Positions 32,017 through 40,948 of a DNA stretch of 64,000 nucleotides are shown one piece after another. This DNA comes from DATKQY01 sp035532475 (lineage in GTDB: Bacteria > Actinomycetota > Acidimicrobiia > Acidimicrobiales > Bog-793). A program made the position numbers and the translations under genes. The notes under the pieces are model-generated. The model saw only the letters and a list, made by a program, of their open reading frames with translations. It made no database searches and was not told the origin of the DNA. The DNA lies in assembly GCA_035532475.1 (NCBI GenBank), contig DATKQY010000083.1:10658-74657 (forward strand), read 5' to 3'. Position 1 is the first letter of the stretch. Every line of letters starts with the position of its first letter.

Positions 32017-34149
32017 ATGACCCTGACCGACCACGGTCGAGGGGACGACACCCAAAGCGACACCGCGAGTCGCGCCTCGCTTCTCGAGGCGGCACCGGCC
32101 GAGGACCTTTCGGCGGCTCGCTCGCTCGCCTTCTCGCTCGGCTTTGAGTTCGTGGACCTGAACGAACTCGAACTCACGCCAGCCGCGAAGACGCTCATCT
32201 CGGACCAGCTCGCCCGGCGCGAGCACGTTGTTCCGATCGGCGTCCGCCGTGGGCGACCAACGATCGCCGTCGGTGTTCCGACCGATTTCCGGACCCTCGA
32301 GAACATCCGCGCCGCCATCGGTGACGACTTCGACATGTTCGCAGCCGAGCGCGCGCAGGTTGATCGCTACGTCGAGCAGATCTACGGCCAACCGACGTCG
32401 ATCGCGGCCCGAGACGGCTCCTCGTCCCCGACGGACACGCTCGTGCCGCGGAGCAGCCGTCGTGCCAGCTTGGAGTCGATCCTCGTCACTTCGGGCCTGT
32501 TGACACGTGAGCAGGCGGAAGCAGCGCTCCGTCAGCAGGCGTCCTCCGGGCGATCGTTGCGGGACATCGTCGCGGGCCTCGGGCTCGTCAGCGAGCTCGA
32601 CCTCCTCCGGGCCCTCGCGCAAGAGGCCGGATTCGAGCTCGTCGACCTCAATAAGTGGTCGGTCGAGCCTCAAGCCGCAGAGCTGATTCCGGAGTCGATC
32701 GCACGGCGCCACCACGTGCTCGGGATCGGATTCTCTCAGGAGCGTCCGGTGGTCGCGATCTCCGATCCCTCGAACGTGGTAGCACTCGATGACGTCCGCG
32801 CACTCCTCGGGCGTGAGATCGAGATCGTCGTGTGTCTGAGGAACCAGATCGACGAGTGCATCCTCCGGACCTATAGCCACAACGCGGAAGCTGACATCGC
32901 CGCCACCAGCGCCGCACTCAACACGGCGGCGGGCGACGCCACCCCTGTCGCCGACCTCAACGACCTGCACGTCGTCGTAGAGGACGCTCCCATCGTCCAG
33001 TTCGTCAACCTCATCTTGCGCCAGGCCCTCAACGAACGGGCATCGGACGTCCACATCGAGCCCACCGCCGGCAACCTGCAGGTGCGCTTTCGCATCGACG
33101 GCGTGCTCCATCAGGTTACGACGGTACCCAAAGCCATCCAGGGTGGGGTGACGACCCGCCTCAAGGTGATGGCGAACCTGGACATCGCGGAGCACCGCGT
33201 GCCTCAGGACGGCCGCATCTCGATCTCGGCCGGCAACCGCGACATCGACATGCGGGTCGCGACGTTGCCGACCGTGAACGGCGAGAAGGTGGTGCTCCGC
33301 GTGCTCGACCGCTCCACGGCGCCGCTCGACCTCGACAAGCTCGGTTTCGATCCCGACGTGCTGGCGCGCTATGCAAGCGCCTACCGGAAGCCCTCAGGCA
33401 CGATCCTCGTCACCGGACCGACCGGGTCGGGCAAGTCCACCACCCTGTACGCCACCCTCAACAAGCTGAACTCCCGTGAGCGCAACCTGATCACCGTCGA
33501 GGACCCGGCCGAGTACCAGCTCGAGGGCATCAACCAGGTCCAGGTGAATCCCAAGGCGGGTCTGAACTTCGCCAACGCGCTGCGCGCCATCTTGCGCTCT
33601 GACCCCGATGTGCTCCTGATCGGTGAGATCCGGGACCGCGAGACCGCGACCATCGCGGTCGAGGCGGCGCTGACCGGCCACTTGGTGCTGTCGTGCCTGC
33701 ACACCAACGCCGCCGCGAGCACGCCGATGCGGCTCATCGAGATGGGCGTCGAACCCTTCCTCGTCTGCTCGTCGCTCGACTGCGTCCTCGCGCAGCGGCT
33801 CGCACGGATCCTGTGCCCGAGCTGTTCGGAGACGTACCAGCCGACGATGAACGAGCTCAGAGCCGCGGGATGGCACGAGGGCATCGCGTCCGAGGGCGAG
33901 CCGGTGCGCTTTCGGCGACCGGTGGGCTGCCAAGCGTGCGGTCGGACCGGTTACCGCGGACGCGTCGCCATCCAGGAGGTGATGCTTCTTAGCGAGAGCA
34001 TCGAACGTGCCGTGCTCGCGCGGGCCCACACGGATGAGGTTCAGCGAGTCGCGGTCGCCGAGGGCATGCGCCCGATGCGATTCGATGGGCTCCGCAAGGC
34101 AGCGTTGGGCATCACAAGCCTGGAGGAGATCGTGAGGGTGATCACATGA
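32017..34149 (+). CDS. pilB: Type IV pilus assembly ATPase PilB with MshEN-like N-terminal domains
   Basis: A 710-residue extension ATPase. Residues 1-130 and 147-290 form two type II secretion E N-terminal (MshEN-like) modules. The second keeps paired helices LESILVTSGLLTREQAEAAL and LRDIVAGLGLVSELDLLRAL, the pattern that binds c-di-GMP in MshE. The catalytic core has Walker A GPTGSGKST at about 467-475, Asp box TVEDPAEYQLEG, Walker B DPDVLLIGEIRDRET and His box GHLVLSCLHTN. A zinc-binding pair CPSC/CQACGRTGYRGR follows. It should power pilus polymerisation, possibly stimulated by c-di-GMP (inference). Its stop overlaps the second pilT by four bases, starting a long operon. Confidence 0.93.
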   Translation: MTLTDHGRGDDTQSDTASRASLLEAAPAEDLSAARSLAFSLGFEFVDLNELELTPAAKTLISDQLARREHVVPIGVRRGRPTIAVGVPTDFRTLENIRAAIGDDFDMFAAERAQVDRYVEQIYGQPTSIAARDGSSSPTDTLVPRSSRRASLESILVTSGLLTREQAEAALRQQASSGRSLRDIVAGLGLVSELDLLRALAQEAGFELVDLNKWSVEPQAAELIPESIARRHHVLGIGFSQERPVVAISDPSNVVALDDVRALLGREIEIVVCLRNQIDECILRTYSHNAEADIAATSAALNTAAGDATPVADLNDLHVVVEDAPIVQFVNLILRQALNERASDVHIEPTAGNLQVRFRIDGVLHQVTTVPKAIQGGVTTRLKVMANLDIAEHRVPQDGRISISAGNRDIDMRVATLPTVNGEKVVLRVLDRSTAPLDLDKLGFDPDVLARYASAYRKPSGTILVTGPTGSGKSTTLYATLNKLNSRERNLITVEDPAEYQLEGINQVQVNPKAGLNFANALRAILRSDPDVLLIGEIRDRETATIAVEAALTGHLVLSCLHTNAAASTPMRLIEMGVEPFLVCSSLDCVLAQRLARILCPSCSETYQPTMNELRAAGWHEGIASEGEPVRFRRPVGCQACGRTGYRGRVAIQEVMLLSESIERAVLARAHTDEVQRVAVAEGMRPMRFDGLRKAALGITSLEEIVRVIT

Positions 34150-35813
34150 GCCTCATCGCACGTTCCGTCTCGAGGTGGGCGCGTGCGCTGGTGGACCTGC
34201 TCGTCGCGAGCGGGGCGCTCGCGCCCGAGGACGGAAGTCGGGCGCTCGTCGAGGCAGCAGAGTCCGGCACGTCTGTGGTCGTCCTGCTCGACGGTCGCGG
34301 ATCGGTGGACGCCGCGACGTGCCTGCGCTACCTGGCCGGCATCTCAGGCCTCGCCACGGTGGACCTTGCCACGTCCCCGCCTCAGCCCGCAGCGCTGCTC
34401 ACGATGCCGTTCATCCTCGCTCGCCAATACGCCGCGATCGGCTATCGCCTCGAAGAGGGCCAGCTCGTCATCGCCTGCGTCGAGCCGCTCGACGCCGATG
34501 ACCTCCGGGCGGTCGAGGCGGGTCTGGGTGGTCCGGTCAGTCGCTGCGTTCTCGCCAACGCCCGGATCATCGTGCGGACGATCGAGGAGCTCGCGTCCCG
34601 TGACAGCGAGAGCGCCGGAGTCTCCTCTGCCGGCGGCGCGGCCGACGCGGCCCTGCACGGAGGGACGACGGGGGTGAAACCTGTTGCGCCAACGGCAACC
34701 ATGGGGAGGCTGCCGGTGAACGAGGAGACGCCGTCACTCGACCAGCTCCTGATGATCGCCGTCGACCAGGGAGCCTCCGACCTCCACCTCTCGGCACAGT
34801 TCCCGCCCGCGATCCGCGTGGACGGTGCCATCCGCCCGATCGCCGCCCTCCGGCCGCTCGAGGCTTCGGAGCTGCGCGAGATGGTCTTCGGAGCACTGCC
34901 GACCGTGCAACGGGAGCGGTTCGAGGCGACCCGCGAGCTCGACACCGCCTACTCGCTGCCCGGCATCGGACGATTTCGGGTGAGCGTCTTCCAGCAGCGC
35001 GGAAACGTCGGAGCGGTTCTGCGGATGATCCCTGACTCGATCCCGGCCTTCGACAGCCTGGGACTTCCTGATGTGCTCGCGTCGTTCGCGACCTTGCGCC
35101 GCGGCCTCGTCCTCGTGACCGGTCCGACCGGCTCCGGCAAGTCGACCACGCTCGCGTCGGTCGTCGACATCATCAACCGCAGCAAACCACTACACATCAT
35201 GACGGTCGAAGATCCGATCGAGTTCATCCACGCGCACGGCACGGCAATCGTGAACCAACGCGAGGTCGGCGTCGACACAAAGTCCTTCGCCGACTCATTG
35301 CGCCATGTCCTGCGTCAGGACCCCGACGTCATCCTCGTCGGTGAGATGCGGGACCTGGAGACCATATCGACGGCGCTAACGGCCGCCGAGACCGGTCACT
35401 TGGTCTTCTCGACGCTGCACACGCAGGACGCTCCCCAGACGATCGACCGCATCATCGACGTCTTCCCCGACTCCCAGCAGTCACAAATTCGGATGCAGCT
35501 CGCCAGCGCGCTCGAGGCCGTCGTCACCCAGCAGCTCGTCATCGGCCGCTCCGGCTCAGGCCGTGTTCCGGTGACCGAGGTCATGGTCTGCACCGCCGGT
35601 GTGAAGAACCTCATCCGGACGGCGAAGACCCACCAGCTGTACTCGCTGATCCAGACCGGAGGCGACGCCGGCATGCAGACGATGGACCAGTCACTCGCCA
35701 AGGCCGTCATGGCCGGTCAGATAACGGAGAGCGTCGCCTTCGACCGCTCGCACGACCCGAACGAGCTGCGCGACTACCTGAGGTCCGGCGCACTCGAGAA
35801 GAAGCGGTCCTAG
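34146..35813 (+). CDS. pilT: PilT-like ATPase with N-terminal MshEN-like domain
   Basis: A 555-residue ATPase. The PilT core occupies about residues 195-555: GASDLHLSAQFPPAIRVDG, Walker A GPTGSGKST (326-334), TVEDPIEFIHA, DPDVILVGEMRDLET and GHLVFSTLHTQDAPQTIDR, with VPVTEVM near the end. The first 150 residues are unlike ordinary PilT and resemble the MshEN module of PilB: LVDLLVASGALAPEDGSRAL, a helix pair, then ATVDLATSPPQPAALLTMP and LVIACVEPLDADDL. A Ser/Gly/Ala linker joins the parts. It overlaps pilB by four bases and is followed by pilC after two bases, so it is made with the assembly ATPase. It could be a retraction motor with its own nucleotide sensor. Confidence 0.9.
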   Translation: MSLIARSVSRWARALVDLLVASGALAPEDGSRALVEAAESGTSVVVLLDGRGSVDAATCLRYLAGISGLATVDLATSPPQPAALLTMPFILARQYAAIGYRLEEGQLVIACVEPLDADDLRAVEAGLGGPVSRCVLANARIIVRTIEELASRDSESAGVSSAGGAADAALHGGTTGVKPVAPTATMGRLPVNEETPSLDQLLMIAVDQGASDLHLSAQFPPAIRVDGAIRPIAALRPLEASELREMVFGALPTVQRERFEATRELDTAYSLPGIGRFRVSVFQQRGNVGAVLRMIPDSIPAFDSLGLPDVLASFATLRRGLVLVTGPTGSGKSTTLASVVDIINRSKPLHIMTVEDPIEFIHAHGTAIVNQREVGVDTKSFADSLRHVLRQDPDVILVGEMRDLETISTALTAAETGHLVFSTLHTQDAPQTIDRIIDVFPDSQQSQIRMQLASALEAVVTQQLVIGRSGSGRVPVTEVMVCTAGVKNLIRTAKTHQLYSLIQTGGDAGMQTMDQSLAKAVMAGQITESVAFDRSHDPNELRDYLRSGALEKKRS

Positions 35814-35815
35814 CC

Positions 35816-37051
35816 ATGGCATCGACGACGTTCGACTACAAGGTCCGCGATCGCGACGGCAAGCTGATCCGAGGCCAGCTCGAGGGCGAGAGCCAGGCCC
35901 TCGTGGCGAGGCGACTCCGCGAGATGGGCTTCGTCCCGGTCGACATCTCGCGCGGCTCGGGCCTCGCGTTGAACCGCGAGATCCACATACCCGGCCTCAC
36001 CGATCGCGTGAAGCTGAAGGAAGTCGCGATGGCAAGTCGCCAGCTCGCGACCATGGTCTCCTCCGGCCTCACCCTCGTTCGCTCCCTGAGCGTGCTGGTG
36101 GATCAGATCGAGTCCAAGCCGCTCAGAGCTGCGGTCACCGAAGTCCGCTCCGAAGTGGAGCGGGGCTCGTCGCTGTCGTCGGCTCTCGCTCGACACCCGA
36201 AGATCTTCGGTCCTCTTTACGTGTCGATGATCCAGGCCGGCGAGGTGAGCGGACAGCTCGACGAGGTGCTCACGAAGCTGGCGACCTCAACGGAGAAGCA
36301 GGTGGCGCTTCGCGCCAAGGTCCGCTCGGCGATGTCCTATCCGCTGATCATGGTGCTCGTCGTCATCGCCGTCGTGGTCACGATGATGATCGTCGTCGTC
36401 CCGACGTTCAAACGCCTCTATTCGCAGTTCCACGGCAAGTTGCCTCTACCGACGCAGCTCGTGATCCAGATCTCCAACCTGTTCGCGAGCGTCTGGGTGC
36501 TCGCCGTGGTCGGCGGAGTCGTCGTGGCGGTCCTCGGCACCCGGCGCTGGATCGCGACGGATCGTGGCCGACGCGTGTGGGACACCTTGAAGCTGCGTCC
36601 CCCGGTGTTCGGGCCGCTCTCGCACAAAGTCGCGCTGGAACGTTTCGCCAGCACGCTGGCTTCGTTGCTCATAGCCGGTGTCGGGATCATCGAGGCCCTC
36701 GAGCTGGCCGCTGAGAATGCCGGCAACCGACTGATCGCCGACGCCGCCCGATTTGCGCAGGCAGGAGTGCGAGAAGGACGGTCGCTCGGCTCAGCGCTGT
36801 CTGAGTGCAAGGTGATCCCGACGATGTTCACCCAGATGGTCGAGACCGGTGAGGAGTCCGGGACGGTCGGCGAGATGCTCGACAAGGTCGCCACGTTCTA
36901 CGGCAACGAGATCGAGTCGACCGTCAGCAGCCTCACCTCCGTGCTCGAGCCTCTGATCATCGTCTTCATGGGCAGCGTGATCGGGACGATCGTCGTGAGC
37001 CTGTACCTGCCGATGTTCAAGTACATCACCCTCGTCAACAACGCCAAGTAG
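35816..37051 (+). CDS. pilC: Type IV pilus platform protein PilC
   Basis: A 411-residue inner-membrane platform protein. Two homologous T2SSF domains are visible. The first is around LKEVAMASRQLATMVSSGLTL with GEVSGQLDEVL. The second is around LERFASTLASLLIAGVGIIE with FTQMVETGEESGTVGEMLDKVATFY. Three hydrophobic segments follow the family arrangement: two in the middle (MVLVVIAVVVTMMIVVVP; VWVLAVVGGVVVAVLG) and one at the C terminus (IIVFMGSVIGTIVVSLYLP). It anchors pilin polymerisation above the ATPases. Two bases separate it from the upstream pilT stop. Confidence 0.94.
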   Translation: MASTTFDYKVRDRDGKLIRGQLEGESQALVARRLREMGFVPVDISRGSGLALNREIHIPGLTDRVKLKEVAMASRQLATMVSSGLTLVRSLSVLVDQIESKPLRAAVTEVRSEVERGSSLSSALARHPKIFGPLYVSMIQAGEVSGQLDEVLTKLATSTEKQVALRAKVRSAMSYPLIMVLVVIAVVVTMMIVVVPTFKRLYSQFHGKLPLPTQLVIQISNLFASVWVLAVVGGVVVAVLGTRRWIATDRGRRVWDTLKLRPPVFGPLSHKVALERFASTLASLLIAGVGIIEALELAAENAGNRLIADAARFAQAGVREGRSLGSALSECKVIPTMFTQMVETGEESGTVGEMLDKVATFYGNEIESTVSSLTSVLEPLIIVFMGSVIGTIVVSLYLPMFKYITLVNNAK

Positions 37052-37091
37052 CGCCCGGCATGAGTGGAACACAAGCAGGAAGGAGCACGAC

Positions 37092-38783
37092 GTGATACGG
37101 CGCACCGGCATCGAGGTCAGCACGACCGCGGTTCGCATCGCCGTGGTGGCCGCCGGAGAGCCGCGGCCGAAGTTGCTGGCGTTCGCGCAAGTCCCGCTGC
37201 CCTACGGCGCCGTGGCCGACGGCGGGATCGTCGATCGTGGCGCGGTGCGCCAAGCGCTCGCGGAATGCGTGAAAGAGGTCAAGCTCCCGCGTCGCTCCTT
37301 CGCCAGGGCGGAGGCGTGGCTGAGCGTCGCTGGTCTTCGCGCGATCACTCGCGAGATCGAGATGCCAGAGGTCCCCGACGCCGAGCTCGACGCCGCGGTG
37401 CAGCTGCAGTCTCTCGACATCCTGCCCTTTCCCGTCGACGAGGCATTGCTCTCGGCTCGACGTGTCGCCGGCGGACCGACACCGTCGGGTGATTCCCGGG
37501 TGCTGCTCGCTGCCGCCCACCGCGATCTTGTTGAGCCCGTCGTCGAGTTGGTCGAGGAGGCGGGCATCTCCGTGGCAGGCGTCGACTTGGCCTCTTCAGC
37601 CCTCGTTCGTTGCTTCGCGGATCCACGGAGGGTCGAGAGCGCAGCCGAGGCAATCGTCTCCATCGGTGCCGAGCTGACGACGGTCGTCGTCCACGACGGC
37701 GGTGAGCCGAGCTTCGTCCGCACGATCTCCGGCGGTGGATCGTCAGTGACACGCGCCATCGCTCGGGCGATCGACATCCCGTTCGCCGAGGCGGAGCGGT
37801 TGAAGCTGGACCTCCCTGCCACCGCGGAGCAGCTCGCGCGGGTCCGCCCGGAAGTCGTGACCGCCGCTCGCGACGGGGCCATGGAACTGCTGAACGAGAT
37901 CCGCAGCTCCATCGAGTACTACTCAATGCTGCGAGGCCGGACCGAGGTGCGCCGGGTAGTCCTCACCGGCGGCGGGTCGCAGCTCCCCGAACTGCTTGAG
38001 CGACTGCAGCTACAGATGCGAGCGCCCGTCGAGGCCGGGCACTGCTTCGAGCGTATTCATGCCGGCGTGCTGCGTGAGCACGCGACAGCCGTGGACCGAG
38101 TAGCGGCCGTCGCCGTCGGCATGGCCCTCAACGAGCCCACGGGCCTCAAGCGCATCGACCTGCTGCCTCCCGAGATCCTTGCCCGACGGCGGATCAGGCG
38201 TAACGAGCGCATGATCCTCACGGCCGCCGCGATGGTAGCGCTCATCCTCGCCGGCCTGGGCGTGCTGAGGTTCGTGCAGGTCCGCTCGGCGGAGCACGAC
38301 GCCGGATTGCTGCAGGCGTCGATCGCCACCTTGCAGCGCGACATTCCGAAGTACAACCAGGTCGCGCAGCAGCATCAGGCGATACTCGCCGACGAAAGCC
38401 TCGCGATGCCGCTCGTGAGCCACGAGGTGAACTGGCCCGCCGTGCTGGTCGCGCTACGCGCGCACACCCCCTCGTCGGTGAGCGCGAGCGGCTTCTCCGG
38501 TTCGGCCGCAGCCCCCGTTGTCACGAGCACGTCCGCGGCGACAGGCTCGCCAACCTCTGCGGCGCCGACCCAGATCGGTACCCTCAACCTGAACCTCTCG
38601 GGCAACGGCTACCCGTCCTTCCAGCAATGGTTCAACGCAATGCTCAAGTCCGGTGCCTTCCAGATCGTCCAGTACTCGGGGATCTCCAGCACCAGCAACG
38701 CCGTGCACTTCACGGCTGAGCTCGGCATCACGGGAGCGATCCGGACCGACCGGCTGTCCGTCTTCGAGGAGGCAAAGCCGTGA
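37092..38783 (+). CDS. PilM-PilN fusion protein
   Basis: A 563-residue fusion. Residues 1-355 are the actin-like PilM ATPase: GIEVSTTAVRIAVV, ALAECVKEVKLPRRSFARAE, IVSIGAELTTVVVHDGG, and RRVVLTGGGSQLPEL, the nucleotide-binding blocks. A junction LNEPTGLKRIDLLPPEI follows, where LLPP is the usual start of PilN. It continues into a single transmembrane helix (MILTAAAMVALILAGLGVL), a coiled coil and a small periplasm-side ferredoxin-like domain. In most bacteria PilM and PilN are separate, and PilN's cytoplasmic tail binds PilM; here both are one chain. An AAGGAG precedes the GTG start. It overlaps pilO by four bases. Confidence 0.88.
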   Translation: MIRRTGIEVSTTAVRIAVVAAGEPRPKLLAFAQVPLPYGAVADGGIVDRGAVRQALAECVKEVKLPRRSFARAEAWLSVAGLRAITREIEMPEVPDAELDAAVQLQSLDILPFPVDEALLSARRVAGGPTPSGDSRVLLAAAHRDLVEPVVELVEEAGISVAGVDLASSALVRCFADPRRVESAAEAIVSIGAELTTVVVHDGGEPSFVRTISGGGSSVTRAIARAIDIPFAEAERLKLDLPATAEQLARVRPEVVTAARDGAMELLNEIRSSIEYYSMLRGRTEVRRVVLTGGGSQLPELLERLQLQMRAPVEAGHCFERIHAGVLREHATAVDRVAAVAVGMALNEPTGLKRIDLLPPEILARRRIRRNERMILTAAAMVALILAGLGVLRFVQVRSAEHDAGLLQASIATLQRDIPKYNQVAQQHQAILADESLAMPLVSHEVNWPAVLVALRAHTPSSVSASGFSGSAAAPVVTSTSAATGSPTSAAPTQIGTLNLNLSGNGYPSFQQWFNAMLKSGAFQIVQYSGISSTSNAVHFTAELGITGAIRTDRLSVFEEAKP

Positions 38784-39364
38784 CGCTCTCCCGTGAGCTG
38801 TTCAAGCGACCGATCGTCATCGCCTCGCTGCTCGGCGTGCTGCTTGTGGCCATCGGGTGGTGGTTCGCGTGGATGTCGCCCGAAAGCGCCAAGCTCGCCT
38901 CCGTCCGCGCACAGCAGGTGCAGGCCGAGACGACTCGGAGCGCCTTGCTCTTCCGCCTCGAGGAGCTGCAGCACGACGCCAAGCAGGCCAAGGCTGCGGC
39001 CACCTACCTGTCGCGCTTCGGTCGGGCGATCCCCTCCTACCCCGACGCTCCGGGCCTGGTCGTGCAGGTCTATGACCTTGCGACGCGCGACAACGTCAAG
39101 CTTCTCAGCATCACGGACAACTCGCTGATCGCCGACGGTCGGTATTCGACGATTCCCGTGTCGGTCAACGTCTCCGGTGGGCACGACAACGTACTCAGCT
39201 TCGTCAAGGGCATCTACTCGATCCCTCGTCTCCTGACAATCCAGTCGCTCAGCCTCTCGGGCACGGGGAACGTCAACCAGTCGAGCAGCGTCAGCACGAC
39301 CGCGACCATCTCGGCTACGGCCTACACGCTCCACGTCGACAAGACGACCGCCCGGAGCGGATGA
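38780..39364 (+). CDS. pilO: Type IV pilus alignment protein PilO-like
   Basis: A 194-residue bitopic protein. One N-terminal transmembrane helix (PIVIASLLGVLLVAIGWWFAW, quoted at its core) precedes a coiled coil (KLASVRAQQVQAETTRSAL; HDAKQAKAAATYLSRF) and a C-terminal alpha/beta domain with VQVYDLATRDNVKLLSITDN and VSGGHDNVLSFVKGI. This is the PilO arrangement, partner of PilN outside the membrane. Assignment rests on architecture and its position straight after the PilM-PilN fusion with a four-base overlap; sequence identity is low across the family. No PilP lipoprotein or PilQ secretin follows, as expected without an outer membrane. Confidence 0.82.
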   Translation: MTLSRELFKRPIVIASLLGVLLVAIGWWFAWMSPESAKLASVRAQQVQAETTRSALLFRLEELQHDAKQAKAAATYLSRFGRAIPSYPDAPGLVVQVYDLATRDNVKLLSITDNSLIADGRYSTIPVSVNVSGGHDNVLSFVKGIYSIPRLLTIQSLSLSGTGNVNQSSSVSTTATISATAYTLHVDKTTARSG

Positions 39365-39397
39365 GGCCGCGCGGCGGAGCCCGGAGAGCCTGACGGC

Positions 39398-40948
39398 ATG
39401 CAGTCGTTCCCTCAGCACGCGGAGCGTTTCCTCCGGATGCTCGAACGCCCGGAGGCCCGAGCACGGCAGCGGCCGCGTCGCCGCGCTCGTGCCGCACGCG
39501 GGGACGACGGATTCGGCTTGGTCGAGGCCGTGGTCGCCCTGTTCCTGCTGGCCCTGGTCATGGTCCCCGTGACGCGGCTCGCGATCACGACGACCGGCGT
39601 CTCGAACTCCATGCACCTCCGGCTCGAAGCGGCGGACCTCGCTTCCCAGAAGCTCGCCTACGTCGCCTACAACGCGGAGCAGGGTCAGCAGTGGAGCCAG
39701 GGCGTCACCAGCGACACCGAAAGCTCCGGGACTGACCGCTTCAACGTGTCGGTCGACGTCGAACCGGTGAACGCCTCGGTGCTCTGCCACAGCGGCGGCG
39801 TGCCGCAGGCGTGGTCAGCCCAGGCCACCGTCAGCTGGGGTGGTGGGAGCGCCACCTCGCAGGTGGCGGCCGGCAACTACATCGAGCAGAGCACGATCAT
39901 CCCGGCGCCACAATCGCAAGGGACGGGCAGCGGCAACGGCGAGATCGCCATCCCCGTGTACCAGCCTTCGGGGCCGCTCGAGACCGCGCAGCCGGTGAGC
40001 ATCACCGTGACCGGCGCGTGCACCGGATCGTCCTGCCCCGCACAGCCCTACCCGAGCGGACCGCCCTACGCCACGGAGACGGTCAGCACCGGAACCTCTG
40101 GTTGCGCCGTCTTCACCGGTCTCTACGCCGACTCGGGTTGGACCTATACGGCATCGGTGACGAACAGCAACGGGTACGTCGACCCGTCCGAACGCTCGAC
40201 GACGGGCACCGGGGCGTCGGCACCTGCGCTTGCGACCACACTTACGGCCACCGCGGGCACCATCTCGACGCCCGCTGGCGGCGCCGGCTTCACCCTCGCG
40301 CCCGCGGCGACCGTCCAGGTCCAGTTCCAGATGACCAACTTCACCGGTGTCACCGGCTCTCCGTCCTCCGCCTCAGCGGCGGTGCTGCCGGTCACGGTGA
40401 ACTCGAACAGCCCAGGGCTCAGCTGTCCGACGCTCGGGTGCACCCTCGGTGACGGGATCTCGAGCTTCAACGGGCAGCAGTCCGCGCAGCTGTTCCCTGT
40501 CAGCGCGGCAAGTGGGAACAACTATCTGGGATGGGCCGGGGGCTCCTGGGGGTTCCCCTCGCCGACGGTGTACGGGTCGACGGCCGGCCCCACATACTTC
40601 AACTCCGCTTCTGGCGTCGTGCAGCTCCCGGTCTACCCGCTCACGTTCAAGGTCACGCTGAAGCCCGGAGTCACCTCGGTCGACTTCACGGCAACCCCGG
40701 TCGGCACGACGACCCCGTTGGCGCTCAACCCCGCGAGCGGAACCTCCACGGCGACGATGACCACGGGCCTTCCCCTCGGTCAGTACCAGATCACCGCGAC
40801 ACCGCCGCTGGCGTCGTCGGAGTACGTGTGGATCACCCCCGCTGGCGTCTGCTCGGCGACCTCGGCCGCAGGAACGGCGTCGTCGAGCAGTGCCAGCCAG
40901 CCGTGCGCAAGTCCTTCGACCACCGCAATCGGGGTGAGCCTGCAATGA
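39398..40948 (+). CDS. Large minor pilin, PilV-like
   Basis: A 516-residue prepilin-like protein. A 38-residue Arg-rich leader ends in GDDG, followed by FGLVEAVVALFLLALVMVP, a class III/IV-type pilin helix with Glu at +5. The remaining 450 residues are Ser/Thr/Gly-rich beta structure with at least two tandem domains, including a repeated Ig-like or SpaA-like stretch around PVSITVTGACTGSSC and a second around YPLTFKVTLKPGVTSVDF. Cys pairs suggest disulfides. Ordinary minor pilins are about 150-200 residues, so the extra domains may be displayed at the pilus tip. Overlaps the next pilin gene by four bases. Confidence 0.82.
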   Translation: MQSFPQHAERFLRMLERPEARARQRPRRRARAARGDDGFGLVEAVVALFLLALVMVPVTRLAITTTGVSNSMHLRLEAADLASQKLAYVAYNAEQGQQWSQGVTSDTESSGTDRFNVSVDVEPVNASVLCHSGGVPQAWSAQATVSWGGGSATSQVAAGNYIEQSTIIPAPQSQGTGSGNGEIAIPVYQPSGPLETAQPVSITVTGACTGSSCPAQPYPSGPPYATETVSTGTSGCAVFTGLYADSGWTYTASVTNSNGYVDPSERSTTGTGASAPALATTLTATAGTISTPAGGAGFTLAPAATVQVQFQMTNFTGVTGSPSSASAAVLPVTVNSNSPGLSCPTLGCTLGDGISSFNGQQSAQLFPVSAASGNNYLGWAGGSWGFPSPTVYGSTAGPTYFNSASGVVQLPVYPLTFKVTLKPGVTSVDFTATPVGTTTPLALNPASGTSTATMTTGLPLGQYQITATPPLASSEYVWITPAGVCSATSAAGTASSSSASQPCASPSTTAIGVSLQ

